Shown here one piece after another: positions 25,132 to 34,197 of a stretch of DNA of 64,000 nt (within the stretch, counting starts at the first letter, position 1; each line of letters begins with the position of its first letter). The notes under the pieces were generated by a model. That model saw only the letters and a list, made by a program, of their open reading frames with translations. It was not told where the DNA came from and made no database searches. Origin of the DNA: AP-15 sp963701815 (GTDB lineage Bacteria > Pseudomonadota > Alphaproteobacteria > ATCC43930 > CGMCC-115725); NCBI GenBank assembly GCA_963701815.1, contig CAVPBN010000028.1, positions 1-64,000 of the forward strand, written 5' to 3'. The translations under genes were made by a program, and so were the position numbers.

Positions 25132-25503
25132 TCATAAATTGCTCGACCCCCGGCGCCGGGATATCAGCGCCAGCGCCAACCCCAGCCGGGGACCCAGACC
25201 CAGCGCGCCCCAGCCGGGCGCCCAACCAGCGCGCCAGCCCCAGCCGGAACCCCAGCCCCAGCCGGGCGCCCAGCCCGCGCGCCAGCCCCAGCCCGGATGG
25301 CCCCAGCCCCAGCCGCCGCGCCAGCCCCAGCCGCCGTGCCACGCGCTGCCATGCCATGCGCTGCCATGCCAACCGCCGCCGCCATGCCAGCCGCCGCCAT
25401 GCCATGCGGCGCCGTTCGCCCAGGCGCTGCCATTACCCAGACTGAGCGAAGCGGCAAAAGTGCCGAGCACAAAAGTGGTGGCGATCAACAGTTTGCGGAC
25501 CAT
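25132..25503 (-). CDS. Exported Gly/Trp/His-rich low-complexity protein
   Basis: The protein has about 123 residues. A clear signal peptide (MVRKLLIATTFVLGTFAAS, cleavage near NGSAWA) is followed by repeats of the type HGG-GWHG-SAWHG, then GWGWRGGWGWG and GWRAGWAPGWG. GGAGGA precedes the ATG. Near 25200 the composition breaks from G/W-rich to L-rich; removing one base there would continue as RWVWVPGWGWRWR and stop at 25164, a more natural end. So the last 30 residues given by this frame may be an artefact. Function unknown; His and Trp richness suggests metal or surface binding, which is inference. Confidence 0.7.
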   Translation of the reverse strand: MVRKLLIATTFVLGTFAASLSLGNGSAWANGAAWHGGGWHGGGGWHGSAWHGSAWHGGWGWRGGWGWGHPGWGWRAGWAPGWGWGSGWGWRAGWAPGWGALGLGPRLGLALALISRRRGSSNL

Positions 25504-25711
25504 CGGATCCTCCTTTCGCCGGCCGCGCCCGACGGAACGGTCGAACGCGGCCAATCAATGCCTGTAAGGAGATAGGCACCCGCACGGCGGCGCGTCCCCG
25601 CTCCGGCAACCCGAAGGGGAGGACCGCCTCGTTTCGACGATGTCTCCGATCCTCGGGCTTTCGCCGCAGCGTCGGAGGGAAGGGGCGCGATGTCCGGTCG
25701 GCAGCCCGGCG

Positions 25712-27007
25712 TTATTTCGCCGCGACGGGCATCTCTTCGGCGTACATTTCCGGCAAAACCGTCTCGCGCCAGGTGGTCTGTCGCGGAAAGATCTTCTCGA
25801 TCGCGCGGGCGGAATAATAGCTGGCGTCGGCGCCGGGCGGGTTGCCGCCCGCCTCGACGGTCTTGACCGCATCGAGCAGCAGGCGGCGCGTCGCAATGAT
25901 CGCCCTATCGGCCGGTCCCAGATGCTCCTTGGAGCGGTCGACGATCGGCCCCATCCCCTCCTGCACCGCCCGATCCTGCGTGTTGATGCCGTCGATGCCG
26001 GTGAAGGTCTCGTGCTTCTGGACCTGGCGGTCGATCATCCAATCGTTGCGCTTGTTGCGGAACGAGCGGAACTCGCCCGACTGCTCGACATAATCGGGGC
26101 CGTTGCCGTTGCCGCGCTCCATGCGATCGTCGTCGTCGAGACCCTGTTCGCCAAAGCTGTACATCCAGTTCCAGACCATGCAGTTGTAATCGTCGATCGG
26201 CACCCAAATATGGCCCGCGATGTTGGTGCGATCGCCGCCGCCCATCGCGCGGCCCAGTTGCTGCGGCCGGATCTGCGTAAACGGCATCACAAAGTGATAG
26301 GAACGCACATAGGTCTTGTCGTCGTCGAGCGGCCGGATCCCGACATAGCGATAGCCGTAATCGGTCACATCGACTTCGAGCAAAGGTGCGCGGCCGCGCA
26401 CGAACGGACCGTTCACCGGAATGCCGGGGCGGCTGGTGTTCGCGGTGATCGTGCGATGCAGGATCGGGGCATGCGAGGTGTCGATGCCGCCTTCGAGAGC
26501 CTGCAGCCAGTTGCACTCCTCCCACACCTTCGAGACGTGGCGGTGGGTTTCCGGCGCCTGCGTCCATTCAAAGGCCGGGGGTGCGGGCATCTTGTCGCGC
26601 GGCCCCATATAGGCCCAGATCACGCCGCCCATCTCGACCGTCGGATAAGCGGTCAGCCGGACCTTGCTGCAGAATGGCTCGGGCTCGTTCATCTGCTCGA
26701 CACAGTTGCCGTCGACGTCGAATTTCCAGCCGTGATAGACGCAGCGCAGTCCCGATTCTTCGTTGCGGCCGAACCACAGCGAGGCGCGGCGATGCGGGCA
26801 GAACTCGTCGACGAGACCAACTCGGCCTCGACTGTCGCGAAAGCCGACGAGCTTTTCACCGAGAAGCTGCACGCGAACCGGCGGACAATCGGCCTCGGGC
26901 AGTTCGCGGGTCATGATCGCCGGGATCCAATACCGGCGCAGCACCTCGCCCATCGGGGTTCCCGCTCCAGTCCGCGTCACCAGTTCATTGTCTTCGCGTG
27001 GCAGCAT
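25712..27007 (-). CDS. Rieske-type aromatic ring-hydroxylating oxygenase, alpha subunit
   Basis: This is a 431-residue non-heme iron oxygenase. The Rieske [2Fe-2S] ligands are Cys70/His72 (EFCPHRR) and Cys89/His92 (CVYHGWKFD). The catalytic domain has the mononuclear iron motif around NWLQALEGGIDTSHAPILH. The type resembles phthalate 4,5-dioxygenase/vanillate demethylase oxygenases. No reductase or ferredoxin gene is adjacent. GGGAGGG precedes the ATG. A small conserved gene lies upstream in the same direction with a 194-base gap. Confidence 0.92.
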   Translation of the reverse strand: MLPREDNELVTRTGAGTPMGEVLRRYWIPAIMTRELPEADCPPVRVQLLGEKLVGFRDSRGRVGLVDEFCPHRRASLWFGRNEESGLRCVYHGWKFDVDGNCVEQMNEPEPFCSKVRLTAYPTVEMGGVIWAYMGPRDKMPAPPAFEWTQAPETHRHVSKVWEECNWLQALEGGIDTSHAPILHRTITANTSRPGIPVNGPFVRGRAPLLEVDVTDYGYRYVGIRPLDDDKTYVRSYHFVMPFTQIRPQQLGRAMGGGDRTNIAGHIWVPIDDYNCMVWNWMYSFGEQGLDDDDRMERGNGNGPDYVEQSGEFRSFRNKRNDWMIDRQVQKHETFTGIDGINTQDRAVQEGMGPIVDRSKEHLGPADRAIIATRRLLLDAVKTVEAGGNPPGADASYYSARAIEKIFPRQTTWRETVLPEMYAEEMPVAAK

Positions 27008-27201
27008 CGAGCCCTCCCATCGAGCAATGCCGCCGCAGCGGCAGGTCTGCGTCAATCATCGGTCGATCGGCCTTCGGGAGCAAGCGCCGAGGGTTGATCG
27101 ACCAGGCACGGCAGGCGGCCGACGACAACAGATCGCTCGCTGACGCCGCGGCCCCGGCATCTTTGTTGAAGCGGCGCCGGCCCGGCGGGTTCGGCCGCCG
27201 A

Positions 27202-27627
27202 TCAATCGCGGCGGTACGGGTAGCACCGCCCCCGGTCGAGAGTGATGCCGAAATGCTGGCCGAGGGACTTGATCGCGTCGGCATGCTCGACATAGGGGTC
27301 GGCATTCGCCATGCCGACGATGATCGGCCGGAAGTTGCGATCGTCGTTCCCGCCGGGGGGCAGCATGGCGGTGGCCAGCGGGTTGCCCTCATCGTCGCGC
27401 AAGGTCAGGAACAACGGCATTTCCCGCTGAATATGCGCCTTGAGCCCGATCTCCTGCTCAAACGACACCTTGGAGATGGGCTGGTAAGTCTGCGTCGCCT
27501 TTTCCTGCTCCTTGCGAAAGAACTTCTCGACCGCGTGGCGCATCAGGTCCAATTCGCTGACCGCTTCGGCTTCCGTCTCGATCCGAAACCAGGTCTGCCC
27601 GGCTGAAGCATCGCAAACGTATTTCAT
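27202..27627 (-). CDS. Conserved hypothetical protein upstream of the Rieske oxygenase
   Basis: This is a 141-residue soluble protein beginning MKYVCDASAGQTWFRIETE, with a GGAGG site six bases before the ATG. The middle (EQEIGLKAHIQREMPLFLTL) and end (FGITLDRGRCYPYRR) look well structured, but I recognise no named domain. It lies 194 bases upstream of the Rieske gene on the same strand; the gap argues against tight coupling. It may be an accessory of the oxygenase, but this is only context. Confidence 0.65.
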   Translation of the reverse strand: MKYVCDASAGQTWFRIETEAEAVSELDLMRHAVEKFFRKEQEKATQTYQPISKVSFEQEIGLKAHIQREMPLFLTLRDDEGNPLATAMLPPGGNDDRNFRPIIVGMANADPYVEHADAIKSLGQHFGITLDRGRCYPYRRD

Positions 27628-27832
27628 GCATCCTCCAGTTTCATGCGGTGGACGGGATCGATGGCCGACCCGATCAGATGCTGCAACTGCGGCGGACATC
27701 GTCACGGCAGGGCCAATCCGCATTCGGCAAAGCGGATTATAACAGCATTTTCGTCGGGAACGGCCAGTCCTAAAGCGTTGGTCGGCAGCGGCGGCAACGG
27801 TCGGCGGGCAGAGGCCGTGCGGGGCGGACGCG

Positions 27833-28984
27833 TTACCGGCCGGACCGGCGCGGCGGGCTGCGGCGCGAGGCGCCGACCGACGGCCGCGCCGGTGTTGCGG
27901 CCCCCTGCGTCCAGTCCCGCCACAGCGACATCAGCGCGGCCATCGTCATCGGGCCGAGAAAAAGCCCAAGGAGCCCAAAAGTCTCCAATCCGCCGAGGAT
28001 GCCCAGCAATACCCACAGAAACGGCAAACGGGCAGCACCGCCGATCAAATACGGGCGGGCCACGTGGTCGGCGAGGAAGACGACGACGAGCCCAAACCCG
28101 AAGATTCCGGCCGCCGCGGCCGTCGCCCCTTCGGCCGCCAGGTACAAGGAGGCCGCGCCGAAAGCGAGCGGCGCCCCGAACGGGATCACCGCCAGCACCC
28201 CGGTCACCGCCGCGACCGATACCGGGTGCGGCAAGCCGGCAACAACATAGGCGATCCCGAGCAACACCCCTTCGGCCAATCCGACCAGCACCAACCCGTT
28301 GACCGTCCCGTGCACCGCCGCGATCATGTGACGACTGACCCTGTCCCCGCCCGGGCCGAGCAGGCGTTCGCCGAGCCCGACAAGCTGACGGCCGAGGAAT
28401 GTGCCGTCGCGGAACAAAAAGAACACGGTCAGCAGCGTGAAGCCGAACAGCACCACGCGATGGATGACCTCGCCGCCGAACTGCCGCGCGGTTTCGGCCG
28501 GGATGCGGGCATAATGCCCGATCAGCTCCTGCGCGGCTTGCGGGTCCGAGAGATTGTCCCGCCACCATCCGGCGAGAAAGCCGCCGACGCCCGGCAGCCG
28601 CGGGAGCCATTCCGGCAACGGGATGCCGCCGCGCCGCAGCGAGCCGATATACTCGACGATGCCGCCGGTCTCGCGCACCACCTGGAGCGCGACCCAGACC
28701 AGCGGCAAAACGAAGACGAGCCCGATCAACAGGGTGGCTGTCGGCGGCGCGAGCGCCGCGAGGCCCGGTCCCGCCAGGGCGCGCAGCAGACGCTGGTACA
28801 GCGGCCAGGTCGCGATCGCAAAGATCCCAGCCCAGGCGAGCGCCGGCAGGAACGAATGAACGATCCACAACCCGAGCAGCGTCAGTCCGACCGTCAGCAC
28901 GACCCGGGCGATGCGCTGCGGAAACTCCGCCCGGTCCCATCCGATATCTTGCGGCCGTGCCGGCCGATCCGGCTCGCGGTCCAT
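27833..28984 (-). CDS. AI-2E family membrane transporter (PerM-like)
   Basis: The protein has about 383 residues. Hydrophobic segments occur near the N-terminus (VVLTVGLTLLGLWIVHSFLP, then IFAIATWPL), in the middle and in a cluster in the last third (GVLLGIAYVVAGLP, GVLAVIPFGAPLAFGA), matching the AI-2E/PerM transporter family. ATG 28984 is preferred (AGAGCGAG upstream); GTG 29029 is in frame but adds a Pro-rich stretch. Exported substrate is unknown in most bacteria; autoinducer-2 export should not be assumed. Confidence 0.87.
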   Translation of the reverse strand: MDREPDRPARPQDIGWDRAEFPQRIARVVLTVGLTLLGLWIVHSFLPALAWAGIFAIATWPLYQRLLRALAGPGLAALAPPTATLLIGLVFVLPLVWVALQVVRETGGIVEYIGSLRRGGIPLPEWLPRLPGVGGFLAGWWRDNLSDPQAAQELIGHYARIPAETARQFGGEVIHRVVLFGFTLLTVFFLFRDGTFLGRQLVGLGERLLGPGGDRVSRHMIAAVHGTVNGLVLVGLAEGVLLGIAYVVAGLPHPVSVAAVTGVLAVIPFGAPLAFGAASLYLAAEGATAAAAGIFGFGLVVVFLADHVARPYLIGGAARLPFLWVLLGILGGLETFGLLGLFLGPMTMAALMSLWRDWTQGAATPARPSVGASRRSPPRRSGR

Positions 28985-29175
28985 CGGGTCTCGCTCTAAA
29001 GCCCACTCGGCCGACGGTCTCGGCTCCACCGCCGAGTAGACGGCTGTGCGGCGGGCGTCAAGCGCGCGGCAGCCGCTTTTCGGAGAGGCCCGTTTCGACG
29101 ATGTCCGCGCACAGCAGGATCGCAGCCCTCCGGTCTCGACCCGCGATCGCTGTCGTCAAACGAAAGGGGCGGCAC

Positions 29176-29195
29176 GGGCGCCCCGATAGGCGCCC
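29176..29195 (-). terminator. Hairpin after the OmpA-like gene
   Basis: GGGCGCC-CCGATA-GGCGCCC, perfect 7-base arms, 19 bases past the stop of the minus-strand OmpA-like gene. The following sequence on that strand is only weakly T-rich, so termination efficiency is uncertain. Confidence 0.5.
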
Positions 29196-29213
29196 GCTTT
29201 AGCGACAGGTCTG

Positions 29214-29675
29214 CTAATGTTCGGGTGGGGGAGGCGGCGATGCACCGCCTTCGACGATCTCGACGCGCCGGTTCTGCGGCTCGCGCACGCCCGGAGCGGT
29301 CGGGACGCGCGGATCGTTCATGCCTCGTCCACTGACCAGAAGAGCGGTCTGCGGCACCCCCGACTGCACCAGCACGGAGGCGGCCGCGTTCGCCCGCCGT
29401 TCCGAGAGCCGCTGGTTGTGCTCGGCCGTACCGGACAGATCGGTATAGCCGGTTACCTGGATTTGCGCGGTCCCGCCCGCCTTGAAGTGCGCCGCCGCGG
29501 CTTCGAGGATCTGGTGGCTCTCCGGCGTGATGTTGTACCTATCCCAGTCGAAGAAGACGAGATACACCTGCGGCGGTGGAGCCGGGGGCGGCGGGGGCGG
29601 TGTGGTGGCGACCGGTGGCGGCGACGCGCAGGCGGCCATGGCCAGCAGTACGCAGAGCACGAAAAGGCGCTTCAT
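29214..29675 (-). CDS. OmpA/Pal-like outer-membrane lipoprotein
   Basis: This 153-residue protein has a lipoprotein signal peptide with lipobox LAMAAC (Cys16), a Pro-rich spacer, and an OmpA C-terminal domain (about 37-147): FFDWDRYNITPESHQIL, VTGYTDLSGTAEHNQRLSER, RGMNDPRVP and QNRRVEI. It should bind peptidoglycan from the outer membrane. The gene stands alone between the AI-2E transporter and SMP-30 genes. It is shorter than Pal and lacks tol neighbours, so it is a generic OmpA-like lipoprotein. Confidence 0.9.
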   Translation of the reverse strand: MKRLFVLCVLLAMAACASPPPVATTPPPPPPAPPPQVYLVFFDWDRYNITPESHQILEAAAAHFKAGGTAQIQVTGYTDLSGTAEHNQRLSERRANAAASVLVQSGVPQTALLVSGRGMNDPRVPTAPGVREPQNRRVEIVEGGASPPPPPEH

Positions 29676-29840
29676 CTGTTCCTCCCCTAGTTGACGCGAC
29701 GGCGCAGCTTATGAGAAACGTATTGCGTTTACTAGGGGTAAACATCGTTCTCTCGGGACGGCGCGATGGTTCGGCCGGGCGCCTCCGTTCGGCCTGCCGG
29801 TGTCGAGCGCGCGCCCGCGGTCGGTCACCGAACCGAACGC

Positions 29841-30828
29841 TCAGCCGCCCGCAGCGCCCTCGGTATTGACATAAATCGAATAGAGCGACTGGCTGGCCGC
29901 CATGAACAGCCGGTTGCGCTTGCGCCCGCCGAAGCACAGATTGGCGCAGCGTTCCGGCAGGGCGATACGGCCGATCATCGTCCCGTCGGGAGCAAAGACG
30001 ACCACTCCGTTGAGCGCCGGGCTCATGCCCCAGCCGCACCACAGATTGCCGTCGACATCGCAGCGAAAGCCGTCCGGCGTGCCGTCGCCGATTTCTCCGA
30101 AAGCCCGGCCGTTGGCGAGCCTCACGCCGTCGATGACGTCGAAGACCCGGATCCGCCGCGGCGCCGCGCGCAACTCGACGATGTAGAGCCGAGTTTCATC
30201 GGGCGAGAAACAGAGCCCGTTCGGCCCTTGTATGTCGCCGGCGACGACCGTGGCGGCCCCGGTGTTGCCGTCGACCCGATAGACGTTGGTCGGCAGTTCC
30301 GGCGTCGCCCGCTCGCCTTCGTAGTTTCCGAGAATGCCGAAAGGCGGATCGGTGAACCAGATCGAATTCATCCGATTTGACCACTACGTCGTTCGGCGAA
30401 TTCAGCCGCTTGCCGTCGAATCGGTCGAGGATGACGCTCACGCTGCCGTCGTATTCGGTGCGGGTTACCCGGCGACCCTCATGCTCGCAGGTGACCAGCC
30501 GTCCCCGCCGGTCCCGCGTGTTGCCGTTGGCGTGGTTCGACGGCCGGCGGTACACGCTGACCGCGCCGGTTTCCTCGTCCCACCGCATCATGCGGTTGTT
30601 CGGGATGTCGCTCCACAGCAGACACCGCCCGTCGCCGAACCAGACCGGTCCTTCGGACCAGCGGAACCCGGTGGCCAGCCGCTCGACGGCGGCGCTGAAC
30701 GGCGGCTTGATCCGCTCGAACCGCGGGTCGAGGGTTTGGACCGCCGGGTCGGGGTAGCTCTGCGCCGGCTCCCATCGCGGAGCCGCTGCCGCGATCGCGG
30801 CGCTGCCGATGTGCAGCTGAGATTCCAT
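29841..30828 (-). CDS. SMP-30/gluconolactonase-family protein, frame broken near 30368
   Basis: This is a six-bladed propeller lactonase of about 328 residues. The first frame (start 30828 with GGGGAGGG upstream) has ATGFRWSEGPVWFGDGRCLL, the metal Glu motif SEGP, and KRLNSPNDVVVKSD, the conserved Asn motif. The next frame continues SIWFTDPPFGILG, GDIQGPNGLCFSPDE and CDVDGNLWCGWG to the stop. One base too many in GATGAATTCG near 30365-30371 explains the split. Substrate lactone is unknown. Confidence 0.86.
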
Positions 30829-30851
30829 GGCGGTGTCCCTCCCCAATCGAC

Positions 30852-30893
30852 CAAAACAAAGCGATCCGGCCCCCGTCGTCGGGGAGCCGGATC
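30852..30893 (-). terminator. Rho-independent terminator after the CoA-transferase gene
   Basis: GATCCGGC at 30863-30870 pairs with GCCGGATC at 30886-30893, with an inner CCCC/GGGG pair. On the minus strand the hairpin is followed by a T-rich run (30852-30860, CTTTGTTTT read on that strand). It lies 76 bases past the stop of the minus-strand CoA-transferase. A second 7-base hairpin (30917-30933) lies between. Confidence 0.75.
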
Positions 30894-30968
30894 GGCTGTC
30901 CGCCTCGAAATGCCGAGCCGGGACTTTCCCGGCCCGGCCCCTTCGGTCACGCTTGCAGGGCGCCTCGC

Positions 30969-32225
30969 TCAGATCGCCTTTTCTTCGCGCAGCGCCGCCA
31001 ACTCGTCTTTGCCGAGGCCGAGCAATTCGCCGTAGACCTCGTCGGTGTCCGCGCCGAGCAGCGGGGAGGCGGTGATCGGCACTTTCGACCCGCTCATCTT
31101 GACCGGCCAGCCCGGCATCTTGAAATCGCCGCGCACCGGGTGCTTGACGGTAACGAAGATTTCGCGGCGATTGAGGTCGGGGTCGTTCGACAATTCCATC
31201 GTGTCCATGACCGCACCGGCAGGAATACCCTGCTCGCCGAGCCGCTTCATGACCTCGATCTTGTCGTATTGTTTGGTCCATTCAGAGAGCATTTCGTCGA
31301 CCACATGGCGGTTTTTGAACCGCTCCTCCGGGCTGTCGAAACGCGGATCGCCGATCAGCTCTTCGCGCCCCATCATCTTTACGATGCGTTCCCAATGCGC
31401 TTGGTTGGCGCGCGACGTATAGATATAGCAATAGTCGTTTGGCCCGCCGCCCTTGCACGGATAGGCCTCGCTCGGCGAATTGGTGCCCATGATGCTCTGA
31501 TTGCCCATGCGCGGCGCGGCATGGCCCCACAGATACTGGGCGGCGTAGGAAATGCGGCCGTAATTGATCACGCAGTCCTGCATCGCACAGCGGATCAGTT
31601 GGCCCTCGCCGGTGAACTGGCGCTGATAAAGCGCACCAAGAACGCCGATCGCAGCATGGAGGCCGGTGCCGGTATCGCCGATCGTCGGACCCGGCTTGAT
31701 CGGGCGGCCATCGGGCTCGCCGGTGATCGACATCGCACCGCCGGTCGCCTGGGCGATCATGTCAAAGGCGAGATAATTCTTGTAGGGGCTGTCGTCGCCG
31801 AAACCCTTGACAGAGACGTAGATGATGCGGGGGTTGATTTCGCGGACCACGTCATAGCCGAAACCGAGCCGTTCGATGACGCCAGGGGCGAAATTCTCGG
31901 CAAAGACATCGGCCTTTTCGATCAGCCCGCGCAGGATCGCGCGCCCCTTGTCGGTCTTCAGATTGGCGGTGACGCTGCGCTTGTTGGCGTTGAGCAGCAT
32001 GAAGTATTGGGAATCGACGCCCTTTTTGTCGGTCGAGGCGCCGCGTCCCTGCTCGCCCCTGGTCGGCTCCTCGACCTTGATCACCTCGGCGCCGAGCCAA
32101 GCCAAGGTCAGGGTGCAGGATGTCCCGGCCTCGAATTGGGTCAGGTCCACCACCCGCACGCCGTGCAGGGCGCCGCGCATGGCGGTCGCGGTCTGATCGG
32201 TGGCGGCGGCGAGGTCGTCGGGCAT
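30969..32225 (-). CDS. Class III CoA-transferase (formyl-CoA transferase-like)
   Basis: This 418-residue CaiB/BaiF enzyme has VRVVDLTQFEAGTSCT, GAEVIKVEEPTRGEQGR, LLNANKRSVTANLKT, FAENFAPGVIERLGFG and the catalytic Asp155 in YLAFDMIAQATGG. Overall the sequence is close to formyl-CoA:oxalate CoA-transferases, but oxalyl-CoA decarboxylase is not nearby, so the acid may differ. AGGAGGAAAC lies directly upstream of the ATG. It is divergent from an LLM monooxygenase and ends at a strong terminator. Confidence 0.91.
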   Translation of the reverse strand: MPDDLAAATDQTATAMRGALHGVRVVDLTQFEAGTSCTLTLAWLGAEVIKVEEPTRGEQGRGASTDKKGVDSQYFMLLNANKRSVTANLKTDKGRAILRGLIEKADVFAENFAPGVIERLGFGYDVVREINPRIIYVSVKGFGDDSPYKNYLAFDMIAQATGGAMSITGEPDGRPIKPGPTIGDTGTGLHAAIGVLGALYQRQFTGEGQLIRCAMQDCVINYGRISYAAQYLWGHAAPRMGNQSIMGTNSPSEAYPCKGGGPNDYCYIYTSRANQAHWERIVKMMGREELIGDPRFDSPEERFKNRHVVDEMLSEWTKQYDKIEVMKRLGEQGIPAGAVMDTMELSNDPDLNRREIFVTVKHPVRGDFKMPGWPVKMSGSKVPITASPLLGADTDEVYGELLGLGKDELAALREEKAI

Positions 32226-32461
32226 CTTGTTTCCTCCTGGTCGTGATCGAATGGCGCTGGGCAGGTCGGGTCCCCCGGTCTATCGTCGCCGAGTTCGACT
32301 TGGTCCGCACCGGCAATACAGCGATCGGCTGTCGCTCTGCTGAACTGTCGGCCTTCTTCGGGGCGGCGTCAACGCCTTCGCAGGTTGCCGCGAGGCGGGG
32401 CGACCGGACCGCGGTTGCATGCCACCGTTGCGTCGGCAACAGCAGGATCGGGAGCACGCGG

Positions 32462-33316
32462 ATGGATTTCGGCGCAGCGATGTTTTTCACCGACTATTCG
32501 ATGACGCCGGGCGAGCTCGGCCAAGCGCTCGAAGCGCGCGGATTCGAGTCGCTGTGGGCGCCCGAACACTCGCACATCCCTTCGTCGCGGCTGTCGCCGC
32601 CGGCATCGGGCGGCGAACTCGGCAGGCAGTATTACGACGTGATGGATCCGTTCGTAACGCTGACCGCGGCGGCGATGGCGACCAAGACCCTGAAGCTCGC
32701 GACCGGGGTCTGCCTGGTGATCCAGCGCGACACGATCCAGACGGCAAAGCTCGTCGCGACGATCGACCAGGTCTCGAAAGGGCGGTTTCTGTTCGGCGTC
32801 GGCGGCGGCTGGAACCAGGAGGAGATGGCCGATCACGGCACCGTGTTCAAAACCCGTTTCAAACGGATGCGCGAGCAGGTCGAGGCGATGAAGGCGATCT
32901 GGACCGAGGACGAGCCCGAATATCACGGCGATATCGTCGACTTCCCAAAGATGCGGAGCTGGCCGAAACCGGTCCAGAAGCCGCATCCGCCGGTCATCGT
33001 CGGCGGCGCCTTTCCGCACAGCGCGCGCCGCGCCCTGCGTTACGGCGATGGCTGGGTCCCGAATGCGAGCCGGCCGAGCTACGCCGACGTGACCGAGTTC
33101 CTGCCGCGCTTTGCGCAGATGGCGGCAGAGACCGGGCGCGACCCGAAATCGGTGCCCGTCACGATATTCGGCGCCGCCGCGGATGCCGATCGGCTGCAAC
33201 GCTACCGCGACCAGGGCATTGCCCGGGTCGTCGTCATGTTGCCCGCGGAAAAAGCCGGGACGGTATTGCCGACGCTCGACCGATGGGCCGAGCTGATCCG
33301 CCGGACCGGGCCTTGA
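32462..33316 (+). CDS. LLM-class F420/FMN-dependent oxidoreductase
   Basis: This is a 284-residue luciferase-like enzyme of the actinobacterial F420-type subgroup (TIGR03619-like in pattern): MDFGAAMFFTDYSM, LWAPEHSHIP, LKLATGVCLVIQRD, GRFLFGVGGGWNQEE and WPKPVQKPHPPVIVGG. The start at 32462 has GGAG upstream. It is shorter than the other LLM proteins here. Its neighbours are a divergent CoA-transferase and a convergent dimeric-barrel protein; a catabolic role is likely but the substrate is unknown. Confidence 0.88.
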   Translation: MDFGAAMFFTDYSMTPGELGQALEARGFESLWAPEHSHIPSSRLSPPASGGELGRQYYDVMDPFVTLTAAAMATKTLKLATGVCLVIQRDTIQTAKLVATIDQVSKGRFLFGVGGGWNQEEMADHGTVFKTRFKRMREQVEAMKAIWTEDEPEYHGDIVDFPKMRSWPKPVQKPHPPVIVGGAFPHSARRALRYGDGWVPNASRPSYADVTEFLPRFAQMAAETGRDPKSVPVTIFGAAADADRLQRYRDQGIARVVVMLPAEKAGTVLPTLDRWAELIRRTGP

Positions 33317-33376
33317 GGGCGCGACGCCGACGCCCGCGCCGTAGGATCGGCCGCGACCATCCCGCCCAGCGGTCGA

Positions 33377-34045
33377 TTACGCCGGATAAATCCGCCGGTA
33401 GACGCCGGGCGAGCCTTCGTCATGGCGCAGGTTGGGCTGCATCCGCCGGGTCCACGGGTTGCTCGCCCGCGCCCGGGTCCAGGCCTCGGTTTCCGGCACG
33501 CCGGCATGCTCGAACTCATAAAGGGTCAGATATTTCGGCTGGCCTTCGACGGCGACGTAGCGGCGAGCGCCGTGACAGCCCGGCACCGCCAGATAGCCCG
33601 GGATGTACACCGTGTTGTACCAGGCGTTGAATTCCTCCTCGACGGCGCTCGACACGTCGATCCGCCCCATCTGCAACACCGGCGCCATGCCGCCCGTCTG
33701 TTCGATCGGATGGGTGTGCACGGGATAGATCTGGCGGTAGGCGTTGCGCAGGAAATTGCGGCCGATGCGGCTCGTCCCGGTCTTCTGCCGCTGCGCCGAA
33801 GGCTGGTATTTGAGCGTGTCGAGATAGGCCGCACTGCGCAGGACGTTGTGGTCCTCGAGCTCGTAGATCGCCAGGTATTTCGGCCCGCCCTTCAGCGCCG
33901 AATAACGGCCGGCGCTGAGGAACCCGGGAATCTGCAATAACCGGGGCAAGTGCTCGTGATCGTACCAGCGGTTGAACTCGGCCTCGAATTCGGCGTCGAT
34001 GTCGCTCCATACCATCAGTAACCCGGTGCCGCGCGTCTTGGCCAT
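33377..34045 (-). CDS. Tandem dimeric alpha/beta-barrel (EthD-like) protein
   Basis: The 222-residue protein contains two ferredoxin-like halves: FNRWYDHEHLPRLLQIPGFL with KYLAIYELE in the first and FNAWYNTVYIPGYLAVPGCH with KYLTLYEFE in the second. This internal duplication is typical of EthD/DUF4286-like stress-responsive barrels. GGAGGGAG precedes the ATG. Function unknown; relatives assist in breakdown of ethers and aromatics. It is divergent from the amidohydrolase at 34198. Confidence 0.75.
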   Translation of the reverse strand: MAKTRGTGLLMVWSDIDAEFEAEFNRWYDHEHLPRLLQIPGFLSAGRYSALKGGPKYLAIYELEDHNVLRSAAYLDTLKYQPSAQRQKTGTSRIGRNFLRNAYRQIYPVHTHPIEQTGGMAPVLQMGRIDVSSAVEEEFNAWYNTVYIPGYLAVPGCHGARRYVAVEGQPKYLTLYEFEHAGVPETEAWTRARASNPWTRRMQPNLRHDEGSPGVYRRIYPA

Positions 34046-34197
34046 CGCCGCTCCCTCCAGGTGGCTTCTCGCGCGACCCTAACATGCGGCGGAGTTCGTT
34101 CAAGACGGATCGGACCCAGGCGCCGAAGCGATGGCGGGAGCATCCGAGCTGCGCTACAGTCGCCGCCGCTGCGTTTGCCGGCCGGAAGGAGAGACGA

